Below are positions 1-8,842 of a stretch of 64,000 bases of DNA, piece after piece. This DNA is from Lentzea sp033794685 (GTDB lineage: Bacteria > Actinomycetota > Actinomycetes > Mycobacteriales > Pseudonocardiaceae): the NCBI GenBank assembly GCA_033794685.1, contig JARAYZ010000002.1. One strand, given 5' to 3'. Position numbers and translations under genes: made by a program. The notes under the pieces were generated by a model. That model made no database searches and had not been told where the DNA came from. It saw nothing but the letters and a program-made list of their open reading frames with translations. Within the stretch, counting starts at the first letter, position 1. Each line of letters starts with the position of its first letter.

Positions 1-1
1 C

Positions 2-487
2 TACACCGCGCAGACCGTCCTGGAACACGAGAACATCGCCTCGCTCGTGGTCGTCGACGCCCTCGGCGAGGTCATCGAATGGCACCAGCAGGGCCTCATC
101 CCCGCCGGCCGGACGCTGGGGGCGGACGAGCGTTGCGCACTGGTGCACGGTGACTTCTTCGCACTGACCCGCTCCGGCCAGGGCTACGACGCGGCCACGC
201 CCGGCAGGGAGTTCGACGCGATCATCGTCGACATCGACCACTCCCCGCGCCACCTGCTGCACCCCACCAACGCCGACTTTTACACCGTCGAGGGGGCGCA
301 CCGCCTCGCCGGCCTGCTCAAGTCCGGTGGGATCTTCGCGCTCTGGTCCAACGACCCGCCCGAGGCCGAGTACACCGACACCCTCTCGGCCGTGTTCACC
401 GACGTGCGAGCCGAGGTGGTCAGCTTCCCCAATCCCCTGCAGGGCAGGGATTCGACCAACACCGTCTACCTCGCGCGGCGCCGCTGA
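2..487 (+). CDS. spermidine synthase-like methyltransferase-fold protein (5' truncated)
   Basis: Only the last 161 codons or so are present; the reading frame is open to the left edge, so the start lies outside the window. The visible part has the Rossmann pattern of the spermidine/spermine synthase superfamily: an acidic strand end (SLVVVDALGEVIEWH) followed by a second acidic strand (FDAIIVDIDHSPRHLL), and a late GGIFALWSNDPP strand. These match the nucleotide/propylamine-donor binding blocks of polyamine synthase-like proteins. Substrate unknown; many actinobacterial members are not true aminopropyltransferases. Assignment to the superfamily is fairly safe, the reaction is not. Confidence 0.7.
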   Translation, partial: YTAQTVLEHENIASLVVVDALGEVIEWHQQGLIPAGRTLGADERCALVHGDFFALTRSGQGYDAATPGREFDAIIVDIDHSPRHLLHPTNADFYTVEGAHRLAGLLKSGGIFALWSNDPPEAEYTDTLSAVFTDVRAEVVSFPNPLQGRDSTNTVYLARRR

Positions 488-551
488 GCCGTTCGCCGCA
501 ACTTGCCCGATCAAGGTTTGCCGGGAGACGCGAGCGGGCATTGGTCCGCTC

Positions 552-1643
552 ATGATGGCGTCGTACTGGGAAACCGCCCGAACCGGTTTCCTGGCGTTCG
601 TGGGTGTCGGGTTGATGGTCCTCGTTCCCCTGGTCCTGTTGCACTACTTCCGTTTCCGGCGGGTCGAGCCGCGCCGCGCGTTCGTCCTCTACGGCCTGCT
701 GGCCTACGGGCTCGTGGCGCTGGCGCTGATCTTCCTGCCGTTCCCCTCGGACGTGTCGAAGCTGTGCACGGGCGAGCAGATGCTGTCCACGGTCCCCTTC
801 CAGTGGGTGACCGACATGAGCAACAACATGGCGGCGAACGGGCGTTCCGGCGTCCTCGCGATGGTGAGGTCGCAGGCGTTCCTGCAGCAGCTGTTCAACG
901 TCGCGCTGGTCGTGCCGCTGGGTGTGGTGCTGCGCAAGGCGTACGGCAAGGGGCCGCTCGCCGTGATCGCGATCAGCCTGGGCGTCTCGCTGGCCGTGGA
1001 AGTGGTGCAGTACACCGGCAACCTCGGTTTCTACCCGTGCCCGTACCGGATCGCCGACGTGGACGACCTGATCTCGAACACCTTCGGCGGTCTGCTGGGC
1101 TGGATGATGGCGCCGGCCGCGTTCGTCGTGCCCAGGGTGCCCTCGTCCGACGAGTCGAGCGCGCCGGTCGAGACCGTCACGGTGCCGCGCCGGATCCTCG
1201 GGCTGATCTCCGAGCTCGTGCTGGTGATCGTGATCGCGAAGCTCGAGCTGCACTCGGATCCGCGGTGGGCCGTGTGCGTGCTCGTGGCGTTCCGGGTGGT
1301 GCTGCCGGCCGCGGCGAACGGGATGACGATCGGCGGAGTGCTGCTGCACTACCGGATCCGTTCCGCGGACGGGTCGCGCGCCAACCCGTTCCAGCTCGCA
1401 CTGCGCGAACTGCTCGGCCTCACCGGGTTCATGGCCTACGCGACCGTGGTGTCGCCGCTGGTCGACATCGGCTGGTGGGACCTGGTGGTCGTCGCGCTGT
1501 ACGTCGGCGGGGCGTTCGTCGTGCCCGTGTTCCGACGCGACCAGCGCGGATGGCACGAACATCTGGCACGGACGCGGGACGTGTTCGCCGAGCGGAAGAC
1601 CGGGTACCCCGACCGCCATGACGACGTACACGCACACAGCTGA
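552..1643 (+). CDS. VanZ-like / RDD-type integral membrane protein
   Basis: A 363-residue membrane protein starting at ATG 552. The N-terminal half has the VanZ pattern: hydrophobic helices, LVVPLGVVLRKAYGKG, then AVEVVQY and DVDDLISNTFGGLLGW. The C-terminal half has further helices and ends in a motif (RDQRGWHEHLARTRDV) typical of RDD domains. VanZ-family members can affect teicoplanin/lipoglycopeptide susceptibility, but most are uncharacterised and I infer only a membrane location. Its 3' end overlaps the next gene by 26 bp, suggesting cotranscription. Longer in-frame upstream extensions would run into the previous gene and are unlikely. Confidence 0.8.
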   Translation: MMASYWETARTGFLAFVGVGLMVLVPLVLLHYFRFRRVEPRRAFVLYGLLAYGLVALALIFLPFPSDVSKLCTGEQMLSTVPFQWVTDMSNNMAANGRSGVLAMVRSQAFLQQLFNVALVVPLGVVLRKAYGKGPLAVIAISLGVSLAVEVVQYTGNLGFYPCPYRIADVDDLISNTFGGLLGWMMAPAAFVVPRVPSSDESSAPVETVTVPRRILGLISELVLVIVIAKLELHSDPRWAVCVLVAFRVVLPAAANGMTIGGVLLHYRIRSADGSRANPFQLALRELLGLTGFMAYATVVSPLVDIGWWDLVVVALYVGGAFVVPVFRRDQRGWHEHLARTRDVFAERKTGYPDRHDDVHAHS

Positions 1644-2025
1644 AGCCGACATCCCGGCCGACACCCTGTTCGGGTTCCTGGCCGAGCCGCGGAACCTGCC
1701 CCGCTACTTCCCGCAGATGACCGCGGCCGAGCCGGAGGGCGGTGAGCAGGTGCACGTCGAGGCCGAGGTGCACGGCCACCACGTCGAGGGCGAGGCGTGG
1801 GTGCGGCCGGACGCCGAGCGGCGGACGCTCGAGTGGGGCGCCGAGGGCCCGGACGACTACCACGGCGAACTCCAGATCGAGGAGGTCGCGCCGGGCCGGT
1901 CGCGGATCACGGTGAGCCTGCACAGCGTCCGGGAGGCGCAGGGCGACGAGGTGCAGCGCGGGCTGGAGCAGACGGTCGCCGTGCTCACCCAGACCGCGGC
2001 GGCCGACGACCGTTCGACGGACTGA
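1618..2025 (+). CDS. SRPBCC (START/polyketide-cyclase fold) family protein
   Basis: 135 residues starting MTTYTHTAEADIPADTLFGFL, with the SRPBCC signature of an N-terminal beta strand, the P..LF.FL.EP.NLP.YFP segment and a C-terminal amphipathic helix (QRGLEQTVAVLTQ). These proteins form a hydrophobic cavity that binds lipids or aromatic ligands. Nothing here indicates the ligand. The start overlaps the end of the VanZ-like gene, so the two are probably translated from one message. Soluble, cytoplasmic. Confidence 0.75.
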   Translation: MTTYTHTAEADIPADTLFGFLAEPRNLPRYFPQMTAAEPEGGEQVHVEAEVHGHHVEGEAWVRPDAERRTLEWGAEGPDDYHGELQIEEVAPGRSRITVSLHSVREAQGDEVQRGLEQTVAVLTQTAAADDRSTD

Positions 2026-2031
2026 CCCCCC

Positions 2032-4107
2032 TCAGAGCAGCTCGGCGAGAAGGGCCGCGGCCCGGGAAGCACCGTCGGTCTCGACGCTGCGGTAGCGCAC
2101 TTCGCGGCCGATCTCCTCGGCCATCGCGGCAGCCAGGACGTCGCGGTCGGAGACCTCCTCGTACGTCATGCACCGGCCCGCTCCGTAGCGTTCGAGCCGG
2201 TGCCGTACGTGGAAGTTCTGCTCGAAGTGGTGGCGCAGCGGTACGTAGATGAACGGACGCCGGGCGGCGGTCAGCTCCATGCACGTCGTCAGGCCGCCCT
2301 GCACCACCGCGAGATCGCACGCGGCGAGGTAGCGGGGCAGGTCGGGCACGTACCCGCGGAACTCGACGCCGTCCTGCCCCGGTAGTGACGCCGGGTCGAT
2401 GCGGGGCCCGGTGACGACGAGGAACCTCAGGCCCGGCACCTTCCGCCGTGCGGCGGGAACGGCGTCGAGCACGCGTCGCAGCAAGGACTCCCCCACACTC
2501 GAACCGCCGACCGTGACCACGCACAGCTTCTCGCCGGTCCCTCGTGCCGTCTCCCGCTTCTCGGGCAGGTCGAATCCCGTGACGTAGCCGGAGAAGTCGA
2601 AGTTCTGCTCCGTCCACTCGCGAATCGCGGGCAGGCCCTCGCCGAACGGCAGCGAGACCACGTCGTCCGGGTTGCCGACGAACACCGACCGGTCGCGAAC
2701 GCGGCGGTGGCGGGCTCGTTGCTCGATCATGTCGAGGTTGTAGTCGGCGGTCAGGCGTTGCTCGCGGGCGCCGCCGTCCGGCATCGGCAACCAGCCGACG
2801 AAGTCCGTCAGCCACGCGAACGAGAACCGCTTCAGGCGGGGGTTCTCGTGCAGGAAGTAGTCCACGTCCCAGGCCTCGTCGCCGATCACCAGGTCGTAGT
2901 CCTCGGCCTCCAGCACGTCGTGGAACACCATGAAGTTGGTGACCAGCACCGCGTCCAGGCGGCGGAACGTCTCGAACACGTGCAGGTCGTGCTCACCCGC
3001 GTCGTCCTCCACGTGCGACGACTCGTTCGCGAGCCAAGCGGACGCCGGGTGCACCCGCTCCCCCGCCGGCCCGAGCACCTCGGTGACCGGGTGCTGCGCG
3101 AGCCAGTCGACCTGCAGGCGCGGATGGAGCTTGCGCAGTTCGGTCGCGATGGCGAGATCACGGCGGGCGTGGCCCAGACCGATCGGTGAGCTCAGGTACA
3201 GCGCCCGCGGCGGCCTGGTCCGGGACGTTCGGATGCGCTGAACATCTGGATGAACACGATCAACGAAGTCCTTGACCAGCAGGTTGATCCGCACCGGGTC
3301 GCGGGCGTGCACGCCGTGACCGGCGCCGTCGATCAGCACCAGCGAACCGCCGGTGAGCTCGGCGAGGCGTTCCCCGATGGCGTGCGGGCGGACGCGGTCG
3401 CCGGTCCCGTGGATCACCAGCACCGGGCAGCGGACCTCGCGGCAGTCGTCCGCGATCGACGGGGAGGCGAGCCGACCGGCCGTCGTGTCCACCAGCGTCG
3501 CGGGCTCGATCTCGTGCGCCCACCGCACCGCGTCCTCGATCTGCCTGGTGGAGTGGGGTTCGGCGAACATCCCGGCGAAGAACCAGTCGGCGAAGTCGTC
3601 GTAGCCGCCGTTGAGCCAGTAGTCCCGGTTGTACTTGCCCTCGGCCGACTCCCAGGACTGCTTCTCCTGTTCCTGGACACCGATGAGCGACCCGCTGGCC
3701 GGGCCGATCGCGACGATGCCGGAGATCCGTTCGGGGTGGCGGGCGGCGGCGAGCACCGACCAGGCGTCCCCTCGGGACAACGCCACCAGCACGGCCTGCC
3801 CGGTGTCCGTCGCGTCCAGGACCGCGATGGTGTCCGCCGCGTACTCGTCGTCCACATAGGACTCGCCCCCGGCCGGGCGGCTCGACTCGCCACTGCCGCG
3901 GCCGTCGAACGTGACCACCCGGAAGTGCCTTGCCAGGTAGGGCACCTGCGCCTTCCAGAACCTCGACGGCACGATCGACCACGTCGGCATCAGCAGCACC
4001 GTCGGCCGGCCCGGGTTGTCGTAGACCTGGAACGCGAGCCGCACCCCGGCGCGCTCGGCGAAACCCCTGCTGTCGGCCTCGCGCACCGGGCGCGGCTCGG
4101 TGTTCAC
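2032..4107 (-). CDS. alpha/beta-hydrolase fused to MGT-type glycosyltransferase
   Basis: One continuous 691-residue frame carries two enzymes. Residues 1 to about 285 are an alpha/beta hydrolase: VTFDGRGSGESSRP, a nucleophile-elbow region VLVALSRGDAWSV, an acid-loop strand VLVIHGTGDRVRP and the His motif GAGHGVH. Residues from about 295 on are a GT-B glycosyltransferase: ALYLSSPIGLGHARRDLAIA at the N-lobe and an acceptor/donor-side FVVQGG-like block (CDLAVVQGGLTTCMELTAA) resembling the MurG/UGT donor motif. The GTG start at 4107 overlaps the stop of the upstream methyltransferase (GTGA), so translation is coupled. The elbow reads SRGD rather than GxSxG. Function as a pair is unknown; a tailoring role on a small molecule is inference. 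Confidence 0.75.
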   Translation of the reverse strand: MNTEPRPVREADSRGFAERAGVRLAFQVYDNPGRPTVLLMPTWSIVPSRFWKAQVPYLARHFRVVTFDGRGSGESSRPAGGESYVDDEYAADTIAVLDATDTGQAVLVALSRGDAWSVLAAARHPERISGIVAIGPASGSLIGVQEQEKQSWESAEGKYNRDYWLNGGYDDFADWFFAGMFAEPHSTRQIEDAVRWAHEIEPATLVDTTAGRLASPSIADDCREVRCPVLVIHGTGDRVRPHAIGERLAELTGGSLVLIDGAGHGVHARDPVRINLLVKDFVDRVHPDVQRIRTSRTRPPRALYLSSPIGLGHARRDLAIATELRKLHPRLQVDWLAQHPVTEVLGPAGERVHPASAWLANESSHVEDDAGEHDLHVFETFRRLDAVLVTNFMVFHDVLEAEDYDLVIGDEAWDVDYFLHENPRLKRFSFAWLTDFVGWLPMPDGGAREQRLTADYNLDMIEQRARHRRVRDRSVFVGNPDDVVSLPFGEGLPAIREWTEQNFDFSGYVTGFDLPEKRETARGTGEKLCVVTVGGSSVGESLLRRVLDAVPAARRKVPGLRFLVVTGPRIDPASLPGQDGVEFRGYVPDLPRYLAACDLAVVQGGLTTCMELTAARRPFIYVPLRHHFEQNFHVRHRLERYGAGRCMTYEEVSDRDVLAAAMAEEIGREVRYRSVETDGASRAAALLAELL

Positions 4108-5177
4108 GGCCGGACTTCGAGGACCTGGTTGAACGGCGTCTGCGCCACTCCGGCGAACCGGTTGAAACCGCCGGCCACCGCCACGTCGCGGATCCGCGCG
4201 GGCCCGGCCTGCGTGCCGAGCGCCAGTCCGACGTCCTGCGACAGCGAGGCCGGCGTGCACAGCAGCGTGGAGAAGCCGTAGTAGGTGCGGCCGACGGGGT
4301 TGAGGTTGTCCTCGACGTGGTCGCCCGCCATGGGTTCGACGATCATCCACGTGCCGTCGGCCGCCACCGCGTTCTTCACGTGCTTCGCCGCGCCGACCGG
4401 GTCGCCCATGTCGTGCAGGCAGTCGAACATGGTCACGAGGTCGTAGCCCGTGCCGCTGAAGTCCTTGGCGGACGCCACTTCGAACGTCACGCGGTCGGCG
4501 ACCCCGGCGGCCTCCGCCCGTTCGCGGGCGATCTGGATCGACTCGGGGTGGTAGTCCGACCCGGTGAAGGCGGAGTTCGGGAAGGCCTGTGCCATCAGGA
4601 TCGTTGATGCGCCGTGACCACAGCCGACGTCGGCGACCCGTGCCCCGGCCCGCAGTTTCGCGGTCACGCCGTCGAGCGCGGGCAGCCAGCCCTCGATCAG
4701 GTTCGCCGCGTAGCTCGGCCGGAAGAACCGCTCGCAGCCGATGTGCACGTCGCTGCTGTGCTCGTGCCAGCCGACACCGGACCCGCTGCGCGCCGCGTCG
4801 AGCACCCGTCCGGCGTCGTTCACGGTGCCCAGCGCGATCTGGAACATGCCGGGCAGGAACGCGGGGCTGTCCTCGACCGTGAGCGCCACCGCGTGTTCGA
4901 TCGGCAACGTGTACCGGCTGGTCACGGAGTCGTAGGACACGTAACCACCGGCGGCCTGGGCGTTGAGCCACTCCCGCGCGTACGGCTCGGCGGTGCCGCT
5001 GCGGTCGGCGAGCTCGGCGGGGCTGATGGGCTCGCCGGACGCCATGAGGCGGTAGTAGCCGAGCTTGTCGCCCATGACGACGAGCGCGGCGTTGAGCGTC
5101 GCGCCGACCTCGTCGACGGCCCGGAACACGAACTGCATGAGCTTGTCGGTGTCGACCTCGGGTCTCGTAGTGGTCAT
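4104..5177 (-). CDS. class I SAM-dependent methyltransferase with N-terminal winged-helix
   Basis: 357 residues starting MTTTRPEV, with a strong AGGAGGG ribosome site upstream of ATG 5177. The N-terminal part resembles the winged-helix dimerisation module found in small-molecule methyltransferases (PAELADRSGTAEPYAREWL). SAM motif I is VADVGCGHGAS, followed by the acidic FTGSDYHPESI strand and the motif-II-like YDLVTMFDCLHDMGDP. It is the first gene of a two-gene leftward unit with the hydrolase-glycosyltransferase fusion, with which it overlaps by 4 bp. Substrate not identifiable. Confidence 0.85.
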   Translation of the reverse strand: MTTTRPEVDTDKLMQFVFRAVDEVGATLNAALVVMGDKLGYYRLMASGEPISPAELADRSGTAEPYAREWLNAQAAGGYVSYDSVTSRYTLPIEHAVALTVEDSPAFLPGMFQIALGTVNDAGRVLDAARSGSGVGWHEHSSDVHIGCERFFRPSYAANLIEGWLPALDGVTAKLRAGARVADVGCGHGASTILMAQAFPNSAFTGSDYHPESIQIARERAEAAGVADRVTFEVASAKDFSGTGYDLVTMFDCLHDMGDPVGAAKHVKNAVAADGTWMIVEPMAGDHVEDNLNPVGRTYYGFSTLLCTPASLSQDVGLALGTQAGPARIRDVAVAGGFNRFAGVAQTPFNQVLEVRP

Positions 5178-5247
5178 CTGCTCTTCCCTCCTGTGAGGGT
5201 CGGAACCTATGAGCGCCAACGGGTCAGCCGCATCAGGTGCCCCACCT

Positions 5248-5412
5248 AGGCCCTGTCCTGCAAGTCTCGTCGGGCGACAGCGGCGGCCGAGGGCCCCGGA
5301 GACGGCACCGCCGCAACGCCCCAATACGCCCAGGTATGAGGGCATTGCGGCGGCACCGCCTCCGGGACTCTCGCCCGCGTCTCTCACCAGACGAACTTGC
5401 AGGACAGCGCCT
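5248..5412. mobile_element. MITE-like palindromic element with terminal inverted repeats
   Basis: The ends AGGCCCTGTCCTGCAAGT (left) and its near-complement at 5395-5412 (AGGCGCTGTCCTGCAAGT when reversed) form terminal inverted repeats. The interior is a second long imperfect inverted repeat meeting around 5326, so the whole 165 bp can fold into one hairpin. It has no ORF of its own. Ends starting GGCCCTGTC resemble those of IS5-group elements of actinomycetes (family knowledge from memory). I do not see a clear target duplication. It sits between the divergent methyltransferase and LAL genes, where it could affect either promoter or act as a bidirectional terminator. Confidence 0.65.
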
Positions 5413-5442
5413 GGTCACGGTTGCCCGCCTAGACTGCCCCGT

Positions 5443-8238
5443 GTGCTGATGGGACGCGAGTCCGAGCGTCGACAGGTCGAGCGGCTCGTCGCGAGCGCCC
5501 GGCTCGGGCACGGCGGCGCGCTGGCGATCACCGGCGAGCCCGGCGTCGGCAAGACCGCGCTGCTGCGGTTCGCGTCGTCCTGCGCCACCGGCATGACGGT
5601 CCTGCAGGCGGCCGGCAGCGAACCCGAGCAGGACATCCCGTTCGGCGCACTGCACCAGGTGCTGCGGCCAGCGCTGGACTGCCTCGGCGAGATCCCGGGC
5701 CCGCAGGCGCAGGCGTTGTCCGTGGCGCTGGCACTGAGTTCCGGACCCGCCATCGACCGCTTCGCGGTGGGCGCCGCCACCCTCAGCCTGCTGTGCCGGT
5801 TCGCCGAACAACGCCCGGTGGCGGTTCTCCTGGACGACCTGCACCTGGTGGACCGCCCCTCGGCGGACGCGCTGGCGTTCGCGGCACGCAGGCTCGCCGC
5901 CGACCCGATCGTGCTGGTGGCCACCACCCGGTCGCCGGATCCCCCGCTGCCCGCACTGCCGTTGTCCGGCATCGACCTCACCGCGGCCGGCGAGCTGGTG
6001 TCGAGCCGTTCCAGCGCGGCGGTGCCACCCGAGCTGGTCGCACGACTGCACCGGGCGACGGCCGGCAACCCGCTGGCGTTGATCGAACTGGCGGCCCGCC
6101 CACTCGAACACCTCTCGCCCGAGGCGCCACTACCGGTGTCGGCAGCACTGGCCCGCGAGTTCGCCTCGCAGGCGCGGTCCCTGAGCGCCCCCGGACGCGC
6201 CGCGCTGACCGTGGCTTCGGTGGCGGGCACGGACCTGCGAGTCGTGGCCGGCGCGTGCGCGGTGCTCGGAGTCGCCGTCGACGCCCTGGCCGAGGCCGAG
6301 AGCGCCGGGCTGGTGCGAATCTCGGACGGCCGCGCCGAGTTCCGGCACCCGCTGATCCGAGCGGCGGTCTACGGCGACACCGATCCGCAACACCGCCGGT
6401 CCGTGCACCGCGCCGTGGCCGAGGCGTTCGGACCACACGACGCCGACCGGCACGCCTGGCACCTGGCCGAGGCGTCGATGGGACCGGACGCGCACGTCGC
6501 CGACCTGCTGGTCCAGGCCGCCGGCCGGGCGCACGACCGGAGCGCGCACGACGTCGCGGCCGCTGCCTACGCGCGGGCTGCCCGGCTGAGCCCGGACGTG
6601 GGGCAGCACGCCTCGCTGTGCGTCGCCGCGGCGGAGTCGGCCTGGCTGGCCGGCGAGACGAGACGGTCCGTCTCGTTGCTCGACGAGGCGCGCGGACCGG
6701 CCGACCAGCCGAGACGAGACGTCTCGTCTCTGCACGACGCAGGCAACCCGGCCGCCCCTGCCATCCCGCTGCGCACCGCCGAACTGCGCACCACTGAACT
6801 ACGCACCGCCGAACTCCGCACCACCGAACTCCGAGCAGTCGAACTCCGAGCAGTCGAACTCCGAGCCGCGATCGCAGCCCGAACCGGCTCCCTGACCGAA
6901 GCCCGCGACCTCTGCCGACTGGCAGCAGCCGACTCCCCAGCCCCGAACGCGACCGTGCTCCTCCTGGCCGACGCCGTCAACGCCTGCTTCTACCTGGGCG
7001 ACACCACCACCGGGCTGAAGCTGGCACACGAGATCGAGGCCCTGCTGGACCACGTCACGACCCCGACGGCACAAGGCCTCGGCCAGATGGCAGCAGGCGT
7101 GGCCCGGATCCTCGCCAACCAGGGCGGCACCGACCAGATCCGCGCCGCGGTCGGCCTGCTCGCCTCCTCCGGTCTGCTCCGCGACGACCGGCGCAGGCTG
7201 TCCTGGCTGATGATCGGCCCGATGTTCCTGCGCGACGCGGACTCCGGTGCCGACCTGAGGCGCATCGTCGCCGACGCCCGCGCGGAGGCGGCGGTCGGCA
7301 CGCTGCCGGCCCTGCTCTTCCACGTCGCACGAGACGAGGCCACGACGAACCAGTGGGTCCGCGCCGAAGCCACCTACGACGAGGCGACCAGGCTGGCCCG
7401 GGAGACGGGGCAGGAGACCGACCTGGCGATGTGCCTGGCCGGACTCGCCTGGCTGCGGGCCAGGCTGGGTGACGAGGAACGGTGCCGTGCGCTGGTCGCA
7501 GAGGCGTTGCCGATCTGCCGCGCCCGTGACATCCACATCGGACGGGTCTGGTCGCTGTTCGCGCTGGGAGAGCTGGAACTCGGTGATCCGGCCAAGGCGT
7601 TGACGCACCTGGAAGAACTCGCCGCCCTGCTGGACGAGCTCGGACTCACCGACCCGGACCTGTCCCCCGCGCCGGAACTCGCCGACGCGTTGGTGCGGCT
7701 GGGCAGAAGAGACGACGCGGTGCGAATGGCGCGGCGCTACCGGGCTGAAGCCGCCGCGAAGGGTCAGCCGTGGGCGATGGGACGCGCCGAACGGACGCTG
7801 GGGGTGGTCAGCGCGGACTTCGACCAGCACTTCGAGGCGTCTTTGGGTTACCACGAAAGGACTTTGGACGACTTCGAGACCGCGCGCACCCGGCTCGCCT
7901 ACGGTGCCCGCCTGCGCCGCGCCCGGCGGCGGGTGGACGCCCGGCCGCACCTGCACGCCGCGCTGGAGACGTTCGAGAACCTCAGGGCGGCGCGCTGGGC
8001 CGACCTCGCCGCGATCGAACTCGGCGCCACCGGCGAGACCATCCAGCGCAGGGCACCGGGCGAAACCCTTACGCCGCAGGAGTTGCAGGTCTCACTGCTG
8101 CTCGCGGAGGGCAAGACCACCCGCGAGGTCGCCGCCGCCCTGTTCCTGAGCCCGAAGACCATCGAGTACCACCTGCGCAAGGTCTACACGAAGCTCGGCA
8201 TCCGCTCACGTTCCGAGCTGGCCGGCCGGCTGCCCTGA
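5443..8238 (+). CDS. LAL-type (large ATP-binding LuxR family) transcriptional regulator
   Basis: About 931 residues. The N-terminal AAA/STAND ATPase has Walker A GEPGVGKTALL and Walker B VAVLLDDLHLVD. A long helical TPR-like middle follows, and the C-terminus has a LuxR HTH (LTPQELQVSLLLAEGKTTREVAAALFLSPKTIEYHLRKVYTKLGI is the region). Start chosen as GTG 5443 (ATG 5449 is equally possible); the frame stays open further upstream but only through the palindromic element. Such regulators activate pathway genes in response to ligands or ATP. Its target is unknown; the divergent methyltransferase unit is the nearest candidate. The gene contains local repeats around 6658-6870. Confidence 0.85.
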   Translation: MLMGRESERRQVERLVASARLGHGGALAITGEPGVGKTALLRFASSCATGMTVLQAAGSEPEQDIPFGALHQVLRPALDCLGEIPGPQAQALSVALALSSGPAIDRFAVGAATLSLLCRFAEQRPVAVLLDDLHLVDRPSADALAFAARRLAADPIVLVATTRSPDPPLPALPLSGIDLTAAGELVSSRSSAAVPPELVARLHRATAGNPLALIELAARPLEHLSPEAPLPVSAALAREFASQARSLSAPGRAALTVASVAGTDLRVVAGACAVLGVAVDALAEAESAGLVRISDGRAEFRHPLIRAAVYGDTDPQHRRSVHRAVAEAFGPHDADRHAWHLAEASMGPDAHVADLLVQAAGRAHDRSAHDVAAAAYARAARLSPDVGQHASLCVAAAESAWLAGETRRSVSLLDEARGPADQPRRDVSSLHDAGNPAAPAIPLRTAELRTTELRTAELRTTELRAVELRAVELRAAIAARTGSLTEARDLCRLAAADSPAPNATVLLLADAVNACFYLGDTTTGLKLAHEIEALLDHVTTPTAQGLGQMAAGVARILANQGGTDQIRAAVGLLASSGLLRDDRRRLSWLMIGPMFLRDADSGADLRRIVADARAEAAVGTLPALLFHVARDEATTNQWVRAEATYDEATRLARETGQETDLAMCLAGLAWLRARLGDEERCRALVAEALPICRARDIHIGRVWSLFALGELELGDPAKALTHLEELAALLDELGLTDPDLSPAPELADALVRLGRRDDAVRMARRYRAEAAAKGQPWAMGRAERTLGVVSADFDQHFEASLGYHERTLDDFETARTRLAYGARLRRARRRVDARPHLHAALETFENLRAARWADLAAIELGATGETIQRRAPGETLTPQELQVSLLLAEGKTTREVAAALFLSPKTIEYHLRKVYTKLGIRSRSELAGRLP
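6658..6870. repeat. intragenic palindromes and 15-bp tandem repeats in the LAL gene
   Basis: Two palindromes lie inside the LAL coding sequence: 6658-6676 (9-bp arms ACGAGACGG/CCGTCTCGT around one base) and 6711-6730 (a perfect 20-bp palindrome). They are followed at about 6769-6870 by at least six tandem degenerate 15-bp units encoding the pentapeptide pattern xELRx. The tract is in frame and sits in the helical middle region of the protein. Confidence 0.8.
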
Positions 8239-8832
8239 CGCCCACGCGAACCCGTCCGGGTCGGTGAACTCACCGGCGCCGTTCAGGACGATCCGGTGCG
8301 AGCCGGATCCCTCGGGCGCCACCCCGGCGTCCTTGGCGAGCGCACGCCGGCGGTACAGCCCGAGCTTCACCGAGCCGGCCGCGGCGAACTGCACGTACAT
8401 GCGGCCGAAGCTCTTCTCGACGGTGAACCCCTGGTCGACGTAGCACTGCCTGCTCGCGGCGATGTCCGTGGCGCCGAGCAGCAGTACGACGTCGTCGATC
8501 CGCCCGGTCGACGGGCCGGTGTTCTTCTTCGCCGAGGTGGCGACCTTCCAGATGGTGCCGTCCGGCGCCTGCACCACCCCGCCGTAGCCCCACAGGGACT
8601 TCCCGGCGGGCTTGAGCACGGTCGCGCCGGCGTCGAGCGCTCCGCCGATCAGCAGGTCGACGTCGGCGGGCTGCGCCACCGTGAGGGACAGGGTGAACCC
8701 GCGGAAACCGGTCGCCGGTTCCTGCGAGGCGCGCAGCCGCAGCCGGGAGCCGAGTCCGAAAGCGGTGGCGTAGAAGCGTTCGGCGGCCGCGAGGTCGGCC
8801 ACTTCGAGGGTGATCGCGTCGAATGAGGTCAT
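8206..8832 (-). CDS. glyoxalase/VOC-superfamily protein
   Basis: 208 residues from ATG 8832 (MTSFDAITLEVADLAAAERFY). Two VOC half-domains are visible, the second starting IDDVVLLLGATDIAASRQCYVDQGF and ending with DPDGFAWA. The family includes glyoxalases, dioxygenases and antibiotic-binding proteins. No typical metal-ligand set is obvious, so it may be a binding or hydrolase-like member. Its 3' end overlaps the convergent LAL gene by 33 bp. An in-frame ATG at 8853 is possible but would add residues unlike the family. Confidence 0.75.
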   Translation of the reverse strand: MTSFDAITLEVADLAAAERFYATAFGLGSRLRLRASQEPATGFRGFTLSLTVAQPADVDLLIGGALDAGATVLKPAGKSLWGYGGVVQAPDGTIWKVATSAKKNTGPSTGRIDDVVLLLGATDIAASRQCYVDQGFTVEKSFGRMYVQFAAAGSVKLGLYRRRALAKDAGVAPEGSGSHRIVLNGAGEFTDPDGFAWASGQPAGQLGT

Positions 8833-8842
8833 GCCGGAAACG

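Noticed and set aside
4108..4971. N-terminal extension of the hydrolase-glycosyltransferase frame
   Set aside because: The frame is open into the methyltransferase gene, but that part is an out-of-frame reading of a clear methyltransferase; GTG 4107 with a 4-bp overlap is the natural start.
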